A DNA stretch of 64,000 bases from Corydoras sp. C115 (GCA_019802505.1 JAFMOC010000505.1:10001-74000); one strand, 5' to 3'. Shown: positions 36,613-48,804, numbered from the stretch's first letter. Notes: a model not told the origin generated them from the sequence alone. Made by a program: numbers and translations.

Positions 36613-37609
36613 TATAGATTTTTATTTGTTATATACATCTAGGTCTTAAAAAGATCTATTTTCGAAGGAAAAACATGACATTTTAAATCGTGGTGCTCTA
36701 AATGAAGCCATGGCAATAAAACTGTCTTCATTTGTTTTTTCACACACACGACTTCTGGTTACAAACAATTGACAAGATTGTTCAAACAGAGACAGGATGT
36801 AAAATCAGTCCGGTGTAATCAGACTCCAGCATTTATAACTTCAATGACTGGTAATCTCTTAAACTAACAAACTGTACACAGTCCCGTGCTGCTCGTGTGT
36901 CAGTTACGATGATGGAAATGTATGACCTCAGAGAAAAAGTAAAGATCACTGGTGTCTGGAAATGTCAACATCTGGGTCTCGGGCATAATTGCTGTGGCAA
37001 GAGGCTTTCTGTTATCTTAAAGTCCATCCCACAGTCTTATCTTTGATGTAGAGCCTAAAGTGCTATAATAAAATTGTCCACTGCATACGCATGGAAACGG
37101 TGTAATTGTGGGAAAAGGTCTGTGCCTGAGGCGATCAGTCGATTTTTATTAAAGCAGGACAAAATGTCAACAGGAGCCAGCAGTACATCAAGTGTCAAAA
37201 CATAATCAAATGTGCAGCTGGGGAACTCGTTTCTGATGGTATTTGGTGTTTCTCATTAAAACAGGAACGAAATAAGATCTTCCATCAACATTATGAGGTA
37301 ATAATACTTACAAAAACAAAGCGGTGAAGCTGTTTGAGAGTAAATCAGTTAAATGGAAGCTGCCTTTGAGATGCTTTAGTTAGACGGTGTAATCTGGTCC
37401 AGAACGTAGCAGCCCTGCAGGACTGGAGAACGCTTCAGTAATCCGCATCTTACCTCTAATGCCTCACAGCATGTCTGAGACAGTGACCGAGTGAAAATAA
37501 TGAGATTACACAAACACACCCCCACCTAACAACACACACAAACCCAGACCTCTAAATGTGTTTTCAACTTTATTTGAAATTACTCTCATGAGAGTTCGAG
37601 TAGTCCGGG
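36613..37609. other. no feature seen between two minisatellites
   Basis: Unique AT-rich sequence; no exon recognised. Confidence 0.4.
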
Positions 37610-38450
37610 TTACTGAAACAATAGTTGCCACAACTGCTATAATTCCTCAAAGGCCATTGTTTTCGAGGAATCATAAGAGTTGCGGCAACCTTTGATGGAT
37701 TATAGTAGTTGTGGCAACTATTTTTTTGAGAGTTACAGTAGTTATGCTTGCCCTTGTTTTCGAGGAATTATAATAGTTGCAACATTCCTTGTTAACAATA
37801 ATGGTCACAACTACTATATTTATACAATGGTTCACAACTATTGTAATTCCTCATTAACAGCAATAGTCACAACTACTATGATCCATCATAAACAACAGTT
37901 GCCACAACTTCAATAATCCCTCATAAACAATGACGACCACAACTATTATAACTGCTCATAAACAATGGTTGCCACAACTATTATAATCCTACATAAACAA
38001 TGATGACCACCAATATTACTATTCCTCACAAACAATGGATGCCACAACTATTATAATTCCTTATTAACAGTAATTGTCACAACAACTATGATTCATCATA
38101 AACAACAGTTGCCACAACTTCAATAATCCCTCATAAACAATGACGACCACAACTATTATAACTGCTCATAAACAATGATTGCCACAACTATTATAATCCT
38201 ACATAAACAATGATGACCACCAATATTACTATTCCTCACAAACAATGGATGCCACAACTATTATAATTCTTCATTAACAGTAATGGTCACAACTACTATG
38301 ATCCATCATAAACAACAGTTGCCACAACTACTATATCTATCATAAATAATTGTTGCCATAACTACAATAATACCTTATAAACAATGATGACCACAACTAT
38401 TATAATCGCTCATAAACAACGGTTGCCACAAATGCTATATCTCACGTATC
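37610..38450. repeat. minisatellite with 210-bp higher-order repeat
   Basis: Units of roughly 35-45 bp of the form AACAATGGTTGCCACAACTA then TTATAATCC. The block 37861-38070 is repeated nearly exactly at 38071-38280. The unit is the reverse complement of the motif at 3487-4335. Confidence 0.85.
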
Positions 38451-39510
38451 ATGTAATTGCAGCCATAATTACTATAATAACCCTCTATATCCCTTTACAA
38501 CAACGCGAGTATCTGTGTTAATGCCACAGTTGTGTCTCTGGTTTCCTTCATCCTTTCATTAACACTTTTATTTCTTGTGAAATGTTTGCTTGCACGAGTC
38601 GCTAGCTTACATTAGAAGCATTAAGCCGACACCTTATTTTCGTGAGATAAAGACAGGACTTAATTTAAATCGGAGAGTCAGACTCGCTGCACGAAAGTCA
38701 TCTGGAAGCATCTTGACAGCACGGAGCTTTAAACCCATCTTGTCCTTATATTCGAAACGTGTGCTTCAAACGTCGTCTAGGTTACAATGCCAGCTGTTTA
38801 AACATGGAAATAAATCTCAGCTGCAGTGTTTATTCAGCCCAAACGGACTTACGTTAGCAACACATGTACAAACAATGAAACGGGCTGTCTTTAAGCCTTA
38901 TGTCTTTAATTCCTAAACAAACACCTCCTCTCTTAACTGCTGTTCATCGGTTGTAGCAATTAAAACCTTACGACTTTCGTGAATCAAATAGAAATAAGTT
39001 CTTTTGAGTTCAACTATTCTTGCTTAGTCGTCTGTTTTCTCAGATATTGTCCTCAGTCCTCCAGCAGCCTCACAACTTCCCGTACAGACGACACCACATG
39101 GCTTTTTCATCACGTTTACAGCAGCTGTGAGGTGTTGCAAAGTGGTTCAGCCAAACTGTTCTGCAATTAGTGGTTTATGTCTTTGTGTAAGGTTCCAAAT
39201 CTAAAATAAATGTACAGTATTAAATGGATGCTGAATCAGCACTTAATGTGTTTTATAAAGCGTATTAAAAGGAAGGGGCAGAGAGTATGTGCACAAAACA
39301 ACAATAAAATACTTTTAAAAGCAAAATCTCCAATGTAAACCTGTACATTATAACTCAGCACAGGTCCATGTTGTGTGTATTTTAACATATATATTTTAAA
39401 TGTTCAATTTGTGCGATTTTAATAACACAGCTACTGCATATGAGCTCTGAAGTGTGTATCAAACTACTACTCTGTGTCATCTTTATCCACTTATAGTCAT
39501 TTCATCTCAA
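38451..39510. other. no recognised feature
   Basis: A 108-codon open frame at 38590-38916 has no recognisable product. Confidence 0.35.
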
Positions 39511-39869
39511 TATCCATTCATTATCCTCCGCTTTATCCTCTATTAGGGTTGCGGGGGGGGGGGGGGGGGTGTTCCCAATGCCCATCCAGGGGAGAACGTC
39601 TCGGGTGCCGGGCAGATACACCCAGGACAGGGTGCCAATCTATCACTGAGCACACACTCACTCACAAAGACACACTCTATATGGGGCAATTTGGAGAATT
39701 CAATTGACTTGATCCATGTTTTTGGACTGTGGGAGGAAACCGGAGAACCCGGAGGAAACCCACGTGGACACGGGGAGAACATGGAAACTCCACCCAGATG
39801 GGGATTCGAACCGGGAATCCCTAGTGCTGAGAGGCGAACGTGCTAACCACTAAGCCACCATGCCATCCG
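39511..39869 (-). mobile_element. SINE-A copy, full length
   Basis: Long G tract at 39553. The sequence right of it repeats 39377-39417 (ATTTTAACATATATA), a local duplication. Confidence 0.9.
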
Positions 39870-39910
39870 TATTTTAACATATATAATTTAAATTGTCAAT
39901 TTGTGTGATA

Positions 39911-40257
39911 AGGCACGGTGGTTTAGTGGTTAGCATGTTCTCCTCTCAGCACTAGGGATTCCCGGTTCGAATCCCCATCTGGGTGGAGTTTCCATGTTCT
40001 CCCCGTGTCCACGTGGGTTTCCTTCGGATTCTCCGGTTTTCTCCCACAGTCCAAAAACATGGATCAAGGTCAATTGAATTCTCCAAATTGCCCCATATAG
40101 AGTGTGTCTGTGTGAGTGAGTGTGTGCCCAGTGATCAGTGATAGATTGGCGTCCTGTTCTGGGTGTATCTGCCCAGCGCCAGAAACGTTCTCCCTGGGAT
40201 GGGCATGGGGAACCCCCCCACGACCCTAATATAGGATGAAGCGGAAGATAATGGATG
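39911..40257 (+). mobile_element. SINE-A copy, first of a dimer
   Basis: Full length; the next head begins within its GATGG tail. Confidence 0.9.
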
Positions 40258-40603
40258 GATGGTGGCTTAATGGTTAGCATGTTCTCCTCTCAGCACTAGG
40301 GATTCCCGGTTCAAATCCCAATCTGGGTGGAGTTTCCATGTTCTCCCCGTGTCCGCATGGGTTTCCTCCGGGTTCTCCGTTTCCTCCCACAGTCCAAAAA
40401 CATGGATCAAGGTCAATTGAGTTCTCCAAATTGCCCCATATAGAGTGTGTCTGTGTGAGTGCCCAGTGATCAGTGATAGATTGGCACCCTGTCCTGGGTG
40501 TATCTGCCCAGCGCCTGAAACGTTCTCCCCTGGATCTGGATGGGCATGGGGAACCCTCCCCCCCCCACCGTGACCCTAGTAGAGGATGAAGCAGGAAGAT
40601 GAT
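40258..40603 (+). mobile_element. SINE-A copy, second of a dimer
   Basis: The head lacks GGCGGCACGG. Both copies carry the same small duplication CAGTGATCAGTGATAG, so the dimer probably arose by unequal exchange. Confidence 0.9.
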
Positions 40604-40924
40604 GGATGGATATTTAATTTTAGAATTTGATCATTTTTTGTGGTATAACTCATAACTCTTATGGGAACGAAGCGATTCACATGCTGGAAATGTCTATTTA
40701 AAACCTTCAGATTTCCGAGCATTTTTCCCAACGACAATGCAACACCTTCCTTTCCTGTCTTGCTTTTATCAGAGACGCTGGAAGTCTATTCATTAGCATA
40801 CTTCCTGCATTGAGCTGAGAAGACGAGAACCTGCTCAGCTGTGGGGTTCCATGGGATCTTTGCAAACTTCATGCGCTTGTGTGCTAACCTTCATTCAGTT
40901 CATAGATTCCTACTATTGAGTTCA

Positions 40925-41048
40925 TTCATTCATCAATCCTGTACTAGGGTCGGGGGGGGGGGGGTGGTTCCTCATACCTGTCCAGGGGAGAACATTTGCA
41001 GATACACCCAGGACAACCTTTTGCATGGCACACTCACTCACACAGACA
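40925..41048 (-). mobile_element. SINE-A fragment, degenerate
   Basis: TCATTCATCAATCCTGTACT, AGGGTCGGGGG and ACTCACTCACACAGACA. Confidence 0.65.
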
Positions 41049-41076
41049 TTTTTAAATGTTGAATACCCTGAATATA

Positions 41077-41385
41077 GGGCGGCACGGTGGCTTAGTGGTT
41101 AGCATGTTCTCCTCTCAGCACTAGGGATTCCCGGTTCGAATCCCCATCTGGGTGGAGTTTCCATGTTCTCCCCGTGTCTCCCCCCGTGGATCAAGTTAAT
41201 TGAGTTCTCTAAATTGCCCCATATAGAGTGTGTCTGTGTGAGTGAGTGTGTGCCCAGCGATGGATTGGCGCCCTGTCCTGGGTCTATCTGCCCAGCGCCT
41301 GAGACGTTCTCCCCTGGATTGGCATGGGGAACCCCACCGCGACCCTAATAGAGGATAAAGCGGGAGATAATGAATGAATGAATAT
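41077..41385 (+). mobile_element. SINE-A copy with small deletion
   Basis: Lacks the TCCTCCGGGTTCTCCGG to AAAAACA block; flanks GAATACCCTGAATATA and GAATATCCTGAAAATA look like a decayed target duplication. Confidence 0.88.
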
Positions 41386-41403
41386 CCTGAAAATATATTC
41401 CTA

Positions 41404-41436
41404 CTACAGTATCAGTCAAAAGTTTGGACACGCCCC
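41404..41436. mobile_element. Tc1/mariner-like end fragment
   Basis: TACAGTATCAGTCAAAAGTT then TGGACACGCC, the same terminal sequence as at 46991. Confidence 0.4.
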
Positions 41437-41439
41437 CTT

Positions 41440-41520
41440 TTTGCTCCATTCATTGTCCGTGTTCTCAGTTCCGCAGTACACCCAGGACAGGGTACCAGTC
41501 CATCGCTGGGCACATAATCA

Positions 41521-41589
<69 letters not shown>

Positions 41590-41775
41590 TATAGATTCTA
41601 GAGGCAATTTAGAGCAGCCAATTCACCTTGAATCCATGTTTTTGGACTGTGGGAGGAAATCAGAGAACCGGGAATAAACCTACATGGAGAACCTCCACCC
41701 ATATTGAGATTTGAATCTGGATCCCCAGTGCTGAGAGGAGAACATACCAACCACTAAGCCTCAGTGCTGCCCCCT
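41440..41775 (-). mobile_element. SINE-A copy, degenerate
   Basis: GTACACCCAGGACAGGGTAC, (AC)n, then CCATGTTTTTGGACTGTGGG and CACTAAGCCTCAGTGCTGCC. Confidence 0.75.
41520..41587. repeat. (AC)n microsatellite inside a degenerate SINE-A
   Basis: About 33 AC units expanded from the CTCACACACAC part of the SINE body. Confidence 0.95.
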
Positions 41776-41851
41776 ATTGAACTCCTCATCAAATAAATCA
41801 ATGACGTGACTAAATAAAACTAAAAACCTGTGCTTCTTGTCATATGTGTAC

Positions 41852-42114
41852 TTCCATCCATCCATTATCTTCCATTTTATCCTCTATTAGGGTCGCGGTG
41901 GGGTTCCCCATGCCCATCCAGTGGAGAACGTCTCGGGCGCTGGGCAGATAGACCCAGGAGAGGGCACCAATCTATCGCTGGGCACACACTCACTCACACA
42001 GACACACTCTATATGGGGCAATTTGGAGAACTCAATTGACCTTGATCCATGTTTTTGACCTGTGGGAGGAAACCGGAGAACCCGGAGGAAACCCACGCGG
42101 ACACGGGGCGAACA
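41852..42114 (-). mobile_element. SINE-A copy, head truncated
   Basis: Stops at GACACGGGGCGAACATG, where the long palindrome begins. Confidence 0.85.
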
Positions 42115-42488
42115 TGACTACACATTAACCTGTCTCACCTTTTCAGGCATACTAGTTATGTGTGTGTGTGTGTGCACAGGTATTTATAACACTGTAGGAT
42201 TCCTACGTCCCCTATGCCATGGGGAGAACATGGAACCTCCACCCAGATTGGGATTCTGAGAGGAGAACATGCTGGTGGCTTGGTGGCTTAGTAAACATGG
42301 TGGCTCAGTGGTTAGCATGTTCATCTCTCAGCACCGAAGAACCAGGTTCGAATCCCAATCTGGGTGGAGGTTCCATGTTCTCCCCATGGCATAGGGGACG
42401 TAGGAATCCCACAATGTTATAAATACCTGTACGCGCACACACATAACTACTATGCCTGAAAAGGTTAGAGAGGTTAATGTGTAGTCAT
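42115..42488. repeat. long palindrome (arms about 135 bp) with SINE-A head in the loop
   Basis: Left arm: GACTACACATTAACCTGTCT ... CCTACGTCCCCTATGCCATG. Right arm: CATGGCATAGGGGACGTAGG ... GGTTAATGTGTAGTC. The arms differ at a few positions only. The centre (about 42250-42350) has SINE-A head sequence with CTCAGTGGTTAGCATGTTC. Confidence 0.8.
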
Positions 42489-42884
42489 GGAAACAGTAAC
42501 ATTGGCGCCGAAGATGGAGATTCGGTTTTCTAATTTAAAACAAAAACAAGATAAATGGTAATGACAGGTAATGGCTGACCAATCACGCCTCCCAAAACAC
42601 AACACGGGTTTCTGCTCTGGAAATGAATAAGAGATTTCCAATAATCGAAGCCAGAACAGACAAACACGCAGTGAAGCGTAACGCTGATGATCCTGACGCT
42701 TACACTGTACCCACATCTATCAAATCCACAGCAATAGATGTCCTTAAATATGTAAAACCAGGGGCGTTTAGGGTTTAGAAACATCAGGATCCCTTATTCC
42801 CCCTCTGTCCTCTTTACAAAAGCGCCCTTTCATGAGGGTATTTCTCCATTTTACAAACTGTTGTTACATTCTTTTTGTTTGATC

Positions 42885-43209
42885 ATTCATTCATTCATTA
42901 TCTTCCGCTTTATCCTATATTAGGGTTGTGGGGAGAACGTTTTGGGCGCTGGGCAGATAGACCCAGGACAGGGCGCCAATCTATCACTGGGCACACACTC
43001 ACTCACACAGACACACTCTATATGGGGCAATTTGGAGAACTCAATTGACTTGATCCATGTTTTTGGACTGTGGGAGGAAACTGGAGAACCCGGAGGAAAC
43101 CCACGTGGACACGGGGAGAACATGGAAACTCCACCCAGATTGGGATTCGAACCGGGAATCCCTAGTGCTGAGAGGAGAACATGCTAACCACTAAACCATC
43201 GTGCCGCCC
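42885..43209 (-). mobile_element. SINE-A copy with small deletion
   Basis: Lacks the TTCCCCATGCCCATCCAG block after GGGTTGTGG. Confidence 0.88.
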
Positions 43210-43221
43210 CATTTATTAGTT

Positions 43222-43575
43222 TCATCCATCCATCCATTATCTCCCGCTTTATCCTCTATTAGGGTTGCAGGCGGTTCCTCATGCCCGTCCAGGGGAGAAC
43301 GTCTCGGGCACTGGAGAGATACACCCAGGACAGGAGGCAAATCTATCACTGGGCACACACTCACTCACACAGACACACTCTATATGGGGCAATTTGGAGA
43401 ACTCAAATGACGTTGATCCATGTTTTTGGACTGTGGGAGGAAACCGGAGAACCCGGAGGAAACCCACGCAGACACGGGGAGAACATGGAAACTCCACCCA
43501 GATTGGGATTCAAACCTGGAATCCCTAGTGCTGAGAGGAGAACATGCTAACCACTAAGCCACCGTGCCGCCCCCT
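43222..43575 (-). mobile_element. SINE-A copy, full length
   Basis: 10-bp duplication TTTATTAGTT (43212-43221, 43576-43585). Confidence 0.9.
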
Positions 43576-43882
43576 TTTATTAGTTATATTGGATAAAATT
43601 AAATAACATATGTTATATGTCTGTCAGCAGTGGAGAGCACATTCAGGTCTAATAAATGATGCTTTAGGCTGAAAACTTTTGTGTAAACGAACCTGAGCTT
43701 CGGCAAAAAAATCGAGTCAGTCGCAGATGAGACAGTTTTAACATTTTGTTTTGAAATACTGTAACTTTGTGACATTTTGCGCCTTCAGAAAAACTCTGAT
43801 GGTTTCTGAAAGCTGAGAAGTTGCTCTTTACAGCCAACATACAGTTATTACGGTAATCGCCTGCGGCCCCAGAACAGGATTA

Positions 43883-44229
43883 TTAATTCATTTATTATCT
43901 CCCGCTTTATCCTCTATTAGGGTCGCGGTGGGGTTCCCCATGCCCATCCAGGGGAGAACGTTTCGGGGCACTGGGAAGATACACCCAGGACAGGGCGCCA
44001 ATCCATCACTGGGCGCACAATCACTCACACAGACACACTCTATATGGGGCAATTTGGAGAACTCAATTGACTTGATTTATGTTTTTGGACTGTGGGAGGA
44101 AACCGGAGAACCCGGAGGAAACCCACGCGGACACGGGGAGAACATGGAATCTCCACCCAGATGGGGATTCGAACCGGGAATCCCTAGCGCTGAGAGGAGA
44201 ACGTGCTAACCACTAAGACACCGTGCCGC
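43883..44229 (-). mobile_element. SINE-A copy, full length
   Basis: 16-bp duplication CCCCAGAACAGGATTA (43867-43882, 44230-44245). Confidence 0.93.
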
Positions 44230-44520
44230 CCCCAGAACAGGATTAAGTGGGCTTTAAAAAAAACACTGTAGCAAACCCACACGGACATGAGGAGAACATG
44301 CTAACTCTACGAAAAAATTACCCAACTGTCCGAATATCAGACCCAGTCCATTTCTGCACAATGGGGCAAAATTAATTCATTGTTCTAGTTTATGTAAAAG
44401 AAGACAAAATAAAAAAAAAATAATAAAATTGTAAACACTCTTTTTCTTGATTTTAAAACCACTTAACCATGGTCCTCATACCTGATTGGCTGAGCCGCTT
44501 GTCCAGCCATGACATTGCAT
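44230..44520. repeat. dispersed unclassified repeat, copy
   Basis: CCCAGAACAGGATTAAGTGG ... CCTGATTGGCTGAGCCGCTT is shared with 48240-48560; the second part is also at 19495-19735 and, inverted, around 57415-58010. Confidence 0.6.
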
Positions 44521-44675
44521 GAATGAATCCGTTTTACGAGTCCGTCGCAGATGACAGTTTAACGAGGTTTTGTTCTGAAATACCGTAACTTTGCGACAGT
44601 TTGCGCCTTCAGAAAAATTCTGACGCTTTCTGAAAGCTCTTTCCAGCCAACATACAGTTATTACGGTAATCTGCC

Positions 44676-45235
44676 TCACACCCACACACACACACACAGA
44701 GCTTGGAAACACAAACAGCTGACGGTGACTCCATCGTTCGGTCCCGCTGCTGGAGGAGAGGCTGCAGAGAAAGCTGCTCTCATCTGATCCGGGGCAACTG
44801 ACAAAAGCCCAGGTGTAACGACGCCCCTGTGTGAAACCTGAACGCTTGGGCTCATTAGGTAACTCTGAGGTAACTAAAGTAAAAGGATTCTGAAGCTGCT
44901 CATCTACATTAATGCTGTCGGTTCTGGCAGTAGGAGCTTCGTCTCCTCGCAGCCGTCTCCAGGCTCTGAGACACACTGATGGCGACGTGCCAGAGCAAAC
45001 AGATGCTTCAACTCTGAGCCTGTATTGGAATGCAAACACCTACTCAAGTGCATAAGTTTAAAGCTCCAACATTGTGATACGGTAGCCCCGGGGGTCCACT
45101 AGACGCAGTGAGTCATGGCAGAATTGCAATCTGGCAAAATCTGCAGAGGATGTGATGTGTAAAGCACAGAGAAAGACAACAGGACAACTGCAACCCTCAG
45201 CTACAGAGATGAGATTATATATATATATATATATA
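44676..45235. other. no recognised feature
   Basis: Somewhat GC-richer unique sequence; a 187-codon minus-strand frame (44476-45039) overlaps duplicated repeat sequence and looks accidental. Confidence 0.35.
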
Positions 45236-45585
45236 GGGGCGGCACGATGGTTTAGTGGTTAGCACGTTCTCCTCTCAGCACTAGGGATTCCCGGTTCGAA
45301 TCCCAATCTGGGTGGAGTTTCCATGTTCTCCCCGTGTCCGTGTGGGTTTCCTCCGGCTTCTCCGGTTTTCTCCCACAGTCCAAAAACATGGAACAAGTCA
45401 ATTGAGTTCTTCAAATTGCCCCATATAGAGTGTGTTTGTGTGAGTGAGTGTGTGCCCAGCGATGAATTGGCGCCCTGTCCTGGGTGTATCTGCCCAGCGC
45501 CCGAAACGTTCTCCCCTGGATGGGCATGGGGAACCCCACCGCGACCCTAATACAGGATAAAGCGGAAGATAATGGATGGATATGG
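45236..45585 (+). mobile_element. SINE-A copy, first of a trimer
   Basis: Full length; preceded by (TA)n, followed by a linker with AAAACACACAACATATATA. Confidence 0.9.
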
Positions 45586-45606
45586 ATAAAACACACAACA
45601 TATATA

Positions 45607-45963
45607 GGGGCAGCATGGTGGCTTAGTGTTTAGCATGTTCTCCTCTCAGCACTAGGGATTCCCAGTTCGAATCCCCATCTGGGTGGAGTTTCCATGTTCT
45701 CCCCGTGTCTGCGTGGGTTTCCTCCGGCTTCTCCGGTTTCCTCCCACAGTCCAAAAACATGGATCAAGTCACTTGAGTTCTTCAAATTGCCCCATATAGA
45801 ATGTGTCTGTGTCTGTGTGAGTAAGTGTGTGCCCAGCGATGGATTGGCGCCCTGTCCTGGGTGTATCTGCCCAGTGCTCGAAACGTTCTACCCTGGATGG
45901 GCATGGGGAACCCCCCCCCCCACAACCCTAATATAGGATAAAGCGGAAGATAATGGATGGATA
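45607..45963 (+). mobile_element. SINE-A copy, second of a trimer
   Basis: Full length; followed by a linker with AAAACACACAATATATATAT. Confidence 0.9.
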
Positions 45964-45997
45964 TATATAAATAAATAAAACACACAATATATATATA

Positions 45998-46331
45998 TGG
46001 GTGGCACGGTGGCTTAGTGTTTAGCATGTTCTCCTCTCAGCGCTAGGGATTCCTGGTTCGAATCCCCATCTGGGTGGAGTTTCCATGTTCTCCCCGTGTC
46101 CGCGTGGGTTTCCTTCGGGTTCTCCGCTTTCCTCCCACAGTCCAAAAACATGGATCAAGTCAATTAAGTTCTCCAAATTGCCCCATATAGTGTGTTTGTG
46201 TGAGTTAGTGTGGATCGGTGCCCTGTTCTGGGTGTATCCGCCCAGCACCCGAAACGTTCTCCCCTGGATGGGCATGGGGAACCCCCCCGCGACCCTAATA
46301 GAGGATAAAGCTGAAGATAATGGATGGATGA
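45998..46331 (+). mobile_element. SINE-A copy, third of a trimer
   Basis: Near full length, some loss around TGTGTGCCCAGCGATAG. Confidence 0.88.
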
Positions 46332-46369
46332 ATATATATATATATATTAATTACACAGTATATGTAGTT

Positions 46370-46660
46370 TGCCACGTGGTGCTGTAGTGGTTAGCACGTT
46401 CTCTCAGTGCTGGGGATCCTTGTTCGAATCCCAATCTGTGTGGAGTTTTCATGTTCTCCTCTCTCTGCGTGGGTTTCCTCCCACAGTCCAAAAACCTGGA
46501 GTTGGGGTAAATTAGGGGTGCAACATATTGCCCCTATCTAAATTGCCCCTATTAAGTGTGTGTGCGTGTGAATGTGTGTGAATAAGTGTGTGCAGTGACA
46601 GATTGGTGCCCTGTCCTGGGTGTATCTGCCCAGCGCTCAGAACCTTCTCTTCTGGATATG
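46370..46660 (+). mobile_element. SINE-A copy, old and diverged
   Basis: CACGTGGTGCTGTAGTGGTT, TTGTTCGAATCCC, TCCTCCCACAGTCCAAAAAC and GTGTATCTGCCCAGCGCTC; closer to the general fish family. Confidence 0.75.
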
Positions 46661-46989
46661 TTTGTGCAGTTCGTTGAGGAACTACTCTGTCAGTTTGTAA
46701 AATCAGGTGGATGTTTGCTCCATCACGTAACAGCTTTGTGAAAGCTGGCTGAAGGTTATAAAGCGCATGTTAGTCAATATCCCTGTGGAAACCTTACTTT
46801 CATCATTGAGTTGAGCAACATGTGTGTGAACGGAGAACCCATTTTAAAGTCATGTGCTCGCTGATGTACAGGATTAATTAGTGTCACACTGATTATTTAA
46901 AGAGGTTCAGAATACAAGGCTCAATGTTCTGACTGTTTAAACTACTGAAACCTCAGGGTCATGAAATATCAGCAAGAGCTGAAATCAAA

Positions 46990-47090
46990 TACAGTATCAG
47001 TCAAAAGATTGGACACGCCTCCTTTTTGCTCCCCTTATTGTCCTCAGTTCCACTTACTGTAAAGATGGAGTACAGTACATACTGTGTATA
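46990..47090. mobile_element. Tc1/mariner-like end fragment
   Basis: TACAGTATCAGTCAAAAGAT then TGGACACGCC resembles the inverted terminal repeat of a common fish DNA transposon; also at 41404-41436. Classification from memory of that motif. Confidence 0.4.
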
Positions 47091-47149
47091 TCCCCTTTAT
47101 AAATATACATGTGTGTGTGTTTGTATATATATATATATGGATATATATG

Positions 47150-47383
47150 GGCGGCACGGTGGCTTAGTGGTTAGCATGTTCTCCTCTCAGCACTAGGGAT
47201 TCCCGGTTCGAATCCCCATCTGGGTGGAGTTTCCATGTTCTCCCCGTGTCTGCGTGGGTTTCCTCCGGGTTCTCCGGTTTCCTCCCACAGTCCAAAAACA
47301 TGGATCAAGTCAATTGAATTCTCCAAATTGCCCCATAATAGAGTGTGTTTGTGTGATGAGTGTGTGCCTAGTGATAGATTGAT
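47150..47383 (+). mobile_element. SINE-A copy, tail truncated
   Basis: Head and body to GTGATAGATTG, then TA repeats and an inverted copy. Confidence 0.85.
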
Positions 47384-47392
47384 ATATATATT

Positions 47393-47552
47393 TCATTCAT
47401 TATCTCCCGCTTTATCCTCTATTAGGGTCGCGGTGGGGTTCCCCATGCCCATCCAGGGGAGAACGTCTCGGGCGCTGGGCAGATACCGATGCGAACCGGG
47501 AATACCTAGTGCTGAGAGGCGAACGTGCTAACCACTAAGCCACTGTGCCGCT
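47393..47552 (-). mobile_element. SINE-A copy with large internal deletion
   Basis: Tail half joined at GGGCAGATACC/GATGCGAACC to the head half. Confidence 0.85.
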
Positions 47553-47558
47553 ATCTAC

Positions 47559-47559
<1 letters not shown>

Positions 47560-47641
<82 letters not shown>

Positions 47642-47655
47642 CACACACACACACA
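47560..47655. repeat. (TA)n(CA)n microsatellite
   Basis: About 75 bp of TA followed by a short CA run. Confidence 0.95.
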
Positions 47656-47744
47656 GTATACATAGTTTGCCACATGGTGGCGTAGTGTTTAGCATGTTCT
47701 CTCCGCACTGGGGATCCTTATTTGAATATTTGATATTTGTCCAT

Positions 47745-47960
47745 GTTCTCAGTTCCACTTCCTGTAAAGATAGACTTTGTAGTTCTACAATTCCAGACTG
47801 TAGTCCATCTGTTTGTTCTACAGTACATACTGTGTAAATTCCCTTTACTCTGTTCTAATGGTCAGAACCCCAATAGAACCACCACAGGGCAGGGATTACT
47901 GGGTTGGTGCATTATTCCTATCCCAGCAGTCTCACTGAGGTGTTTAATCTAAACTACAGC
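47745..47960. repeat. dispersed fish repeat, rearranged copy
   Basis: GACTTTGTAGTTCTACAATT, AGACTGTAGTCCATCTGTTT and CCAGCAGTCTCACTGAGGTG match the 14095 repeat; internal parts are lost. Confidence 0.55.
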
Positions 47961-48239
47961 CACGCTGCTGATTAAAAACCTAGCACTGTGCTGCCACCTG
48001 GTGGAAACCTTTTGGTTTTTTAAACGAACAACACAGAAGCCTTCAGCCCTTACAATAGCAGCACACACTGACACGCCTTAAATCAAGTTGCCCTTAGAGA
48101 CAATGTAGTGTTTTTGATTTTGATCCAAGTACTTGGATTCAAGGTAAATTGGCTGCTGTAAATTGCCCCTATCTACAGTAGTGTGTGTGAATAATGGTTT
48201 TTACCTAGTGATGGATTGCCCTCCTGGACCTGCTCGACG

Positions 48240-48710
48240 CCTGCGGCCCCAGAACAGAATTAAGTGGGCTTTAAAAAAAGTAGCAAACCCACACGGACAT
48301 GAGGAGAACATGCTCACTCTATGAAAAAATTACCCAACTGTCTGAATATCAGACCCAGTCCAATTAATTCATTGCTCTGGTTTATATAAAAACAAGTTAC
48401 AGACAAACTTTAAATAACATAAAAAATTAAACAATTTTTTTATCCTGACTTTAAAACCACTTAACCACGTTCCTTAAACCTGATTGGCTGAGCTGTTTGT
48501 CCAGTCGTGACATTATTGACAATAACGCAAACCTCTGAGTGCTTCACATTCGTATCAATGTGTGAAATACAATACATTATTTTAAATCCTGTACCAGGAA
48601 CGGAAACACAGATTAATATAAAAAGTGAGTTGATTCCTGATGAGCACTAAACCGGAATCCTGTTACTCAGCGATCAGAGTTCACTTTAAAAACCAAAATA
48701 GATTACGTTG
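48240..48710. repeat. dispersed unclassified repeat, longest copy
   Basis: Matches 44230-44520 in its first part and 19495-19735 in its second (ATTGACAATAACGCAAACCT, GTGTGAAATACAATACATTA, CACTTTAAAAACC). Confidence 0.6.
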
Positions 48711-48804
48711 GAAGATTAGTTTATTAATAATTCAGTTTGCAATTAACACATGTATGAATGAAACCTTGTTTTTTTATTTTTAGTTTTTTATAGCTGTGTT
48801 TTAA

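Larger units (their letters stand above)
43700..44675. repeat. direct duplication of about 150 bp, 840 bp apart
   Basis: GTCGCAGATGAGACAGTTTT ... AACATACAGTTATTACGGTA at 43700-43866 recurs at about 44540-44675. A SINE-A with its target duplication sits between. Confidence 0.7.

Noticed and set aside
44476..45039. 187-codon minus-strand frame
   Set aside because: No recognisable domain, overlaps a locally duplicated non-coding repeat, composition not gene-like.
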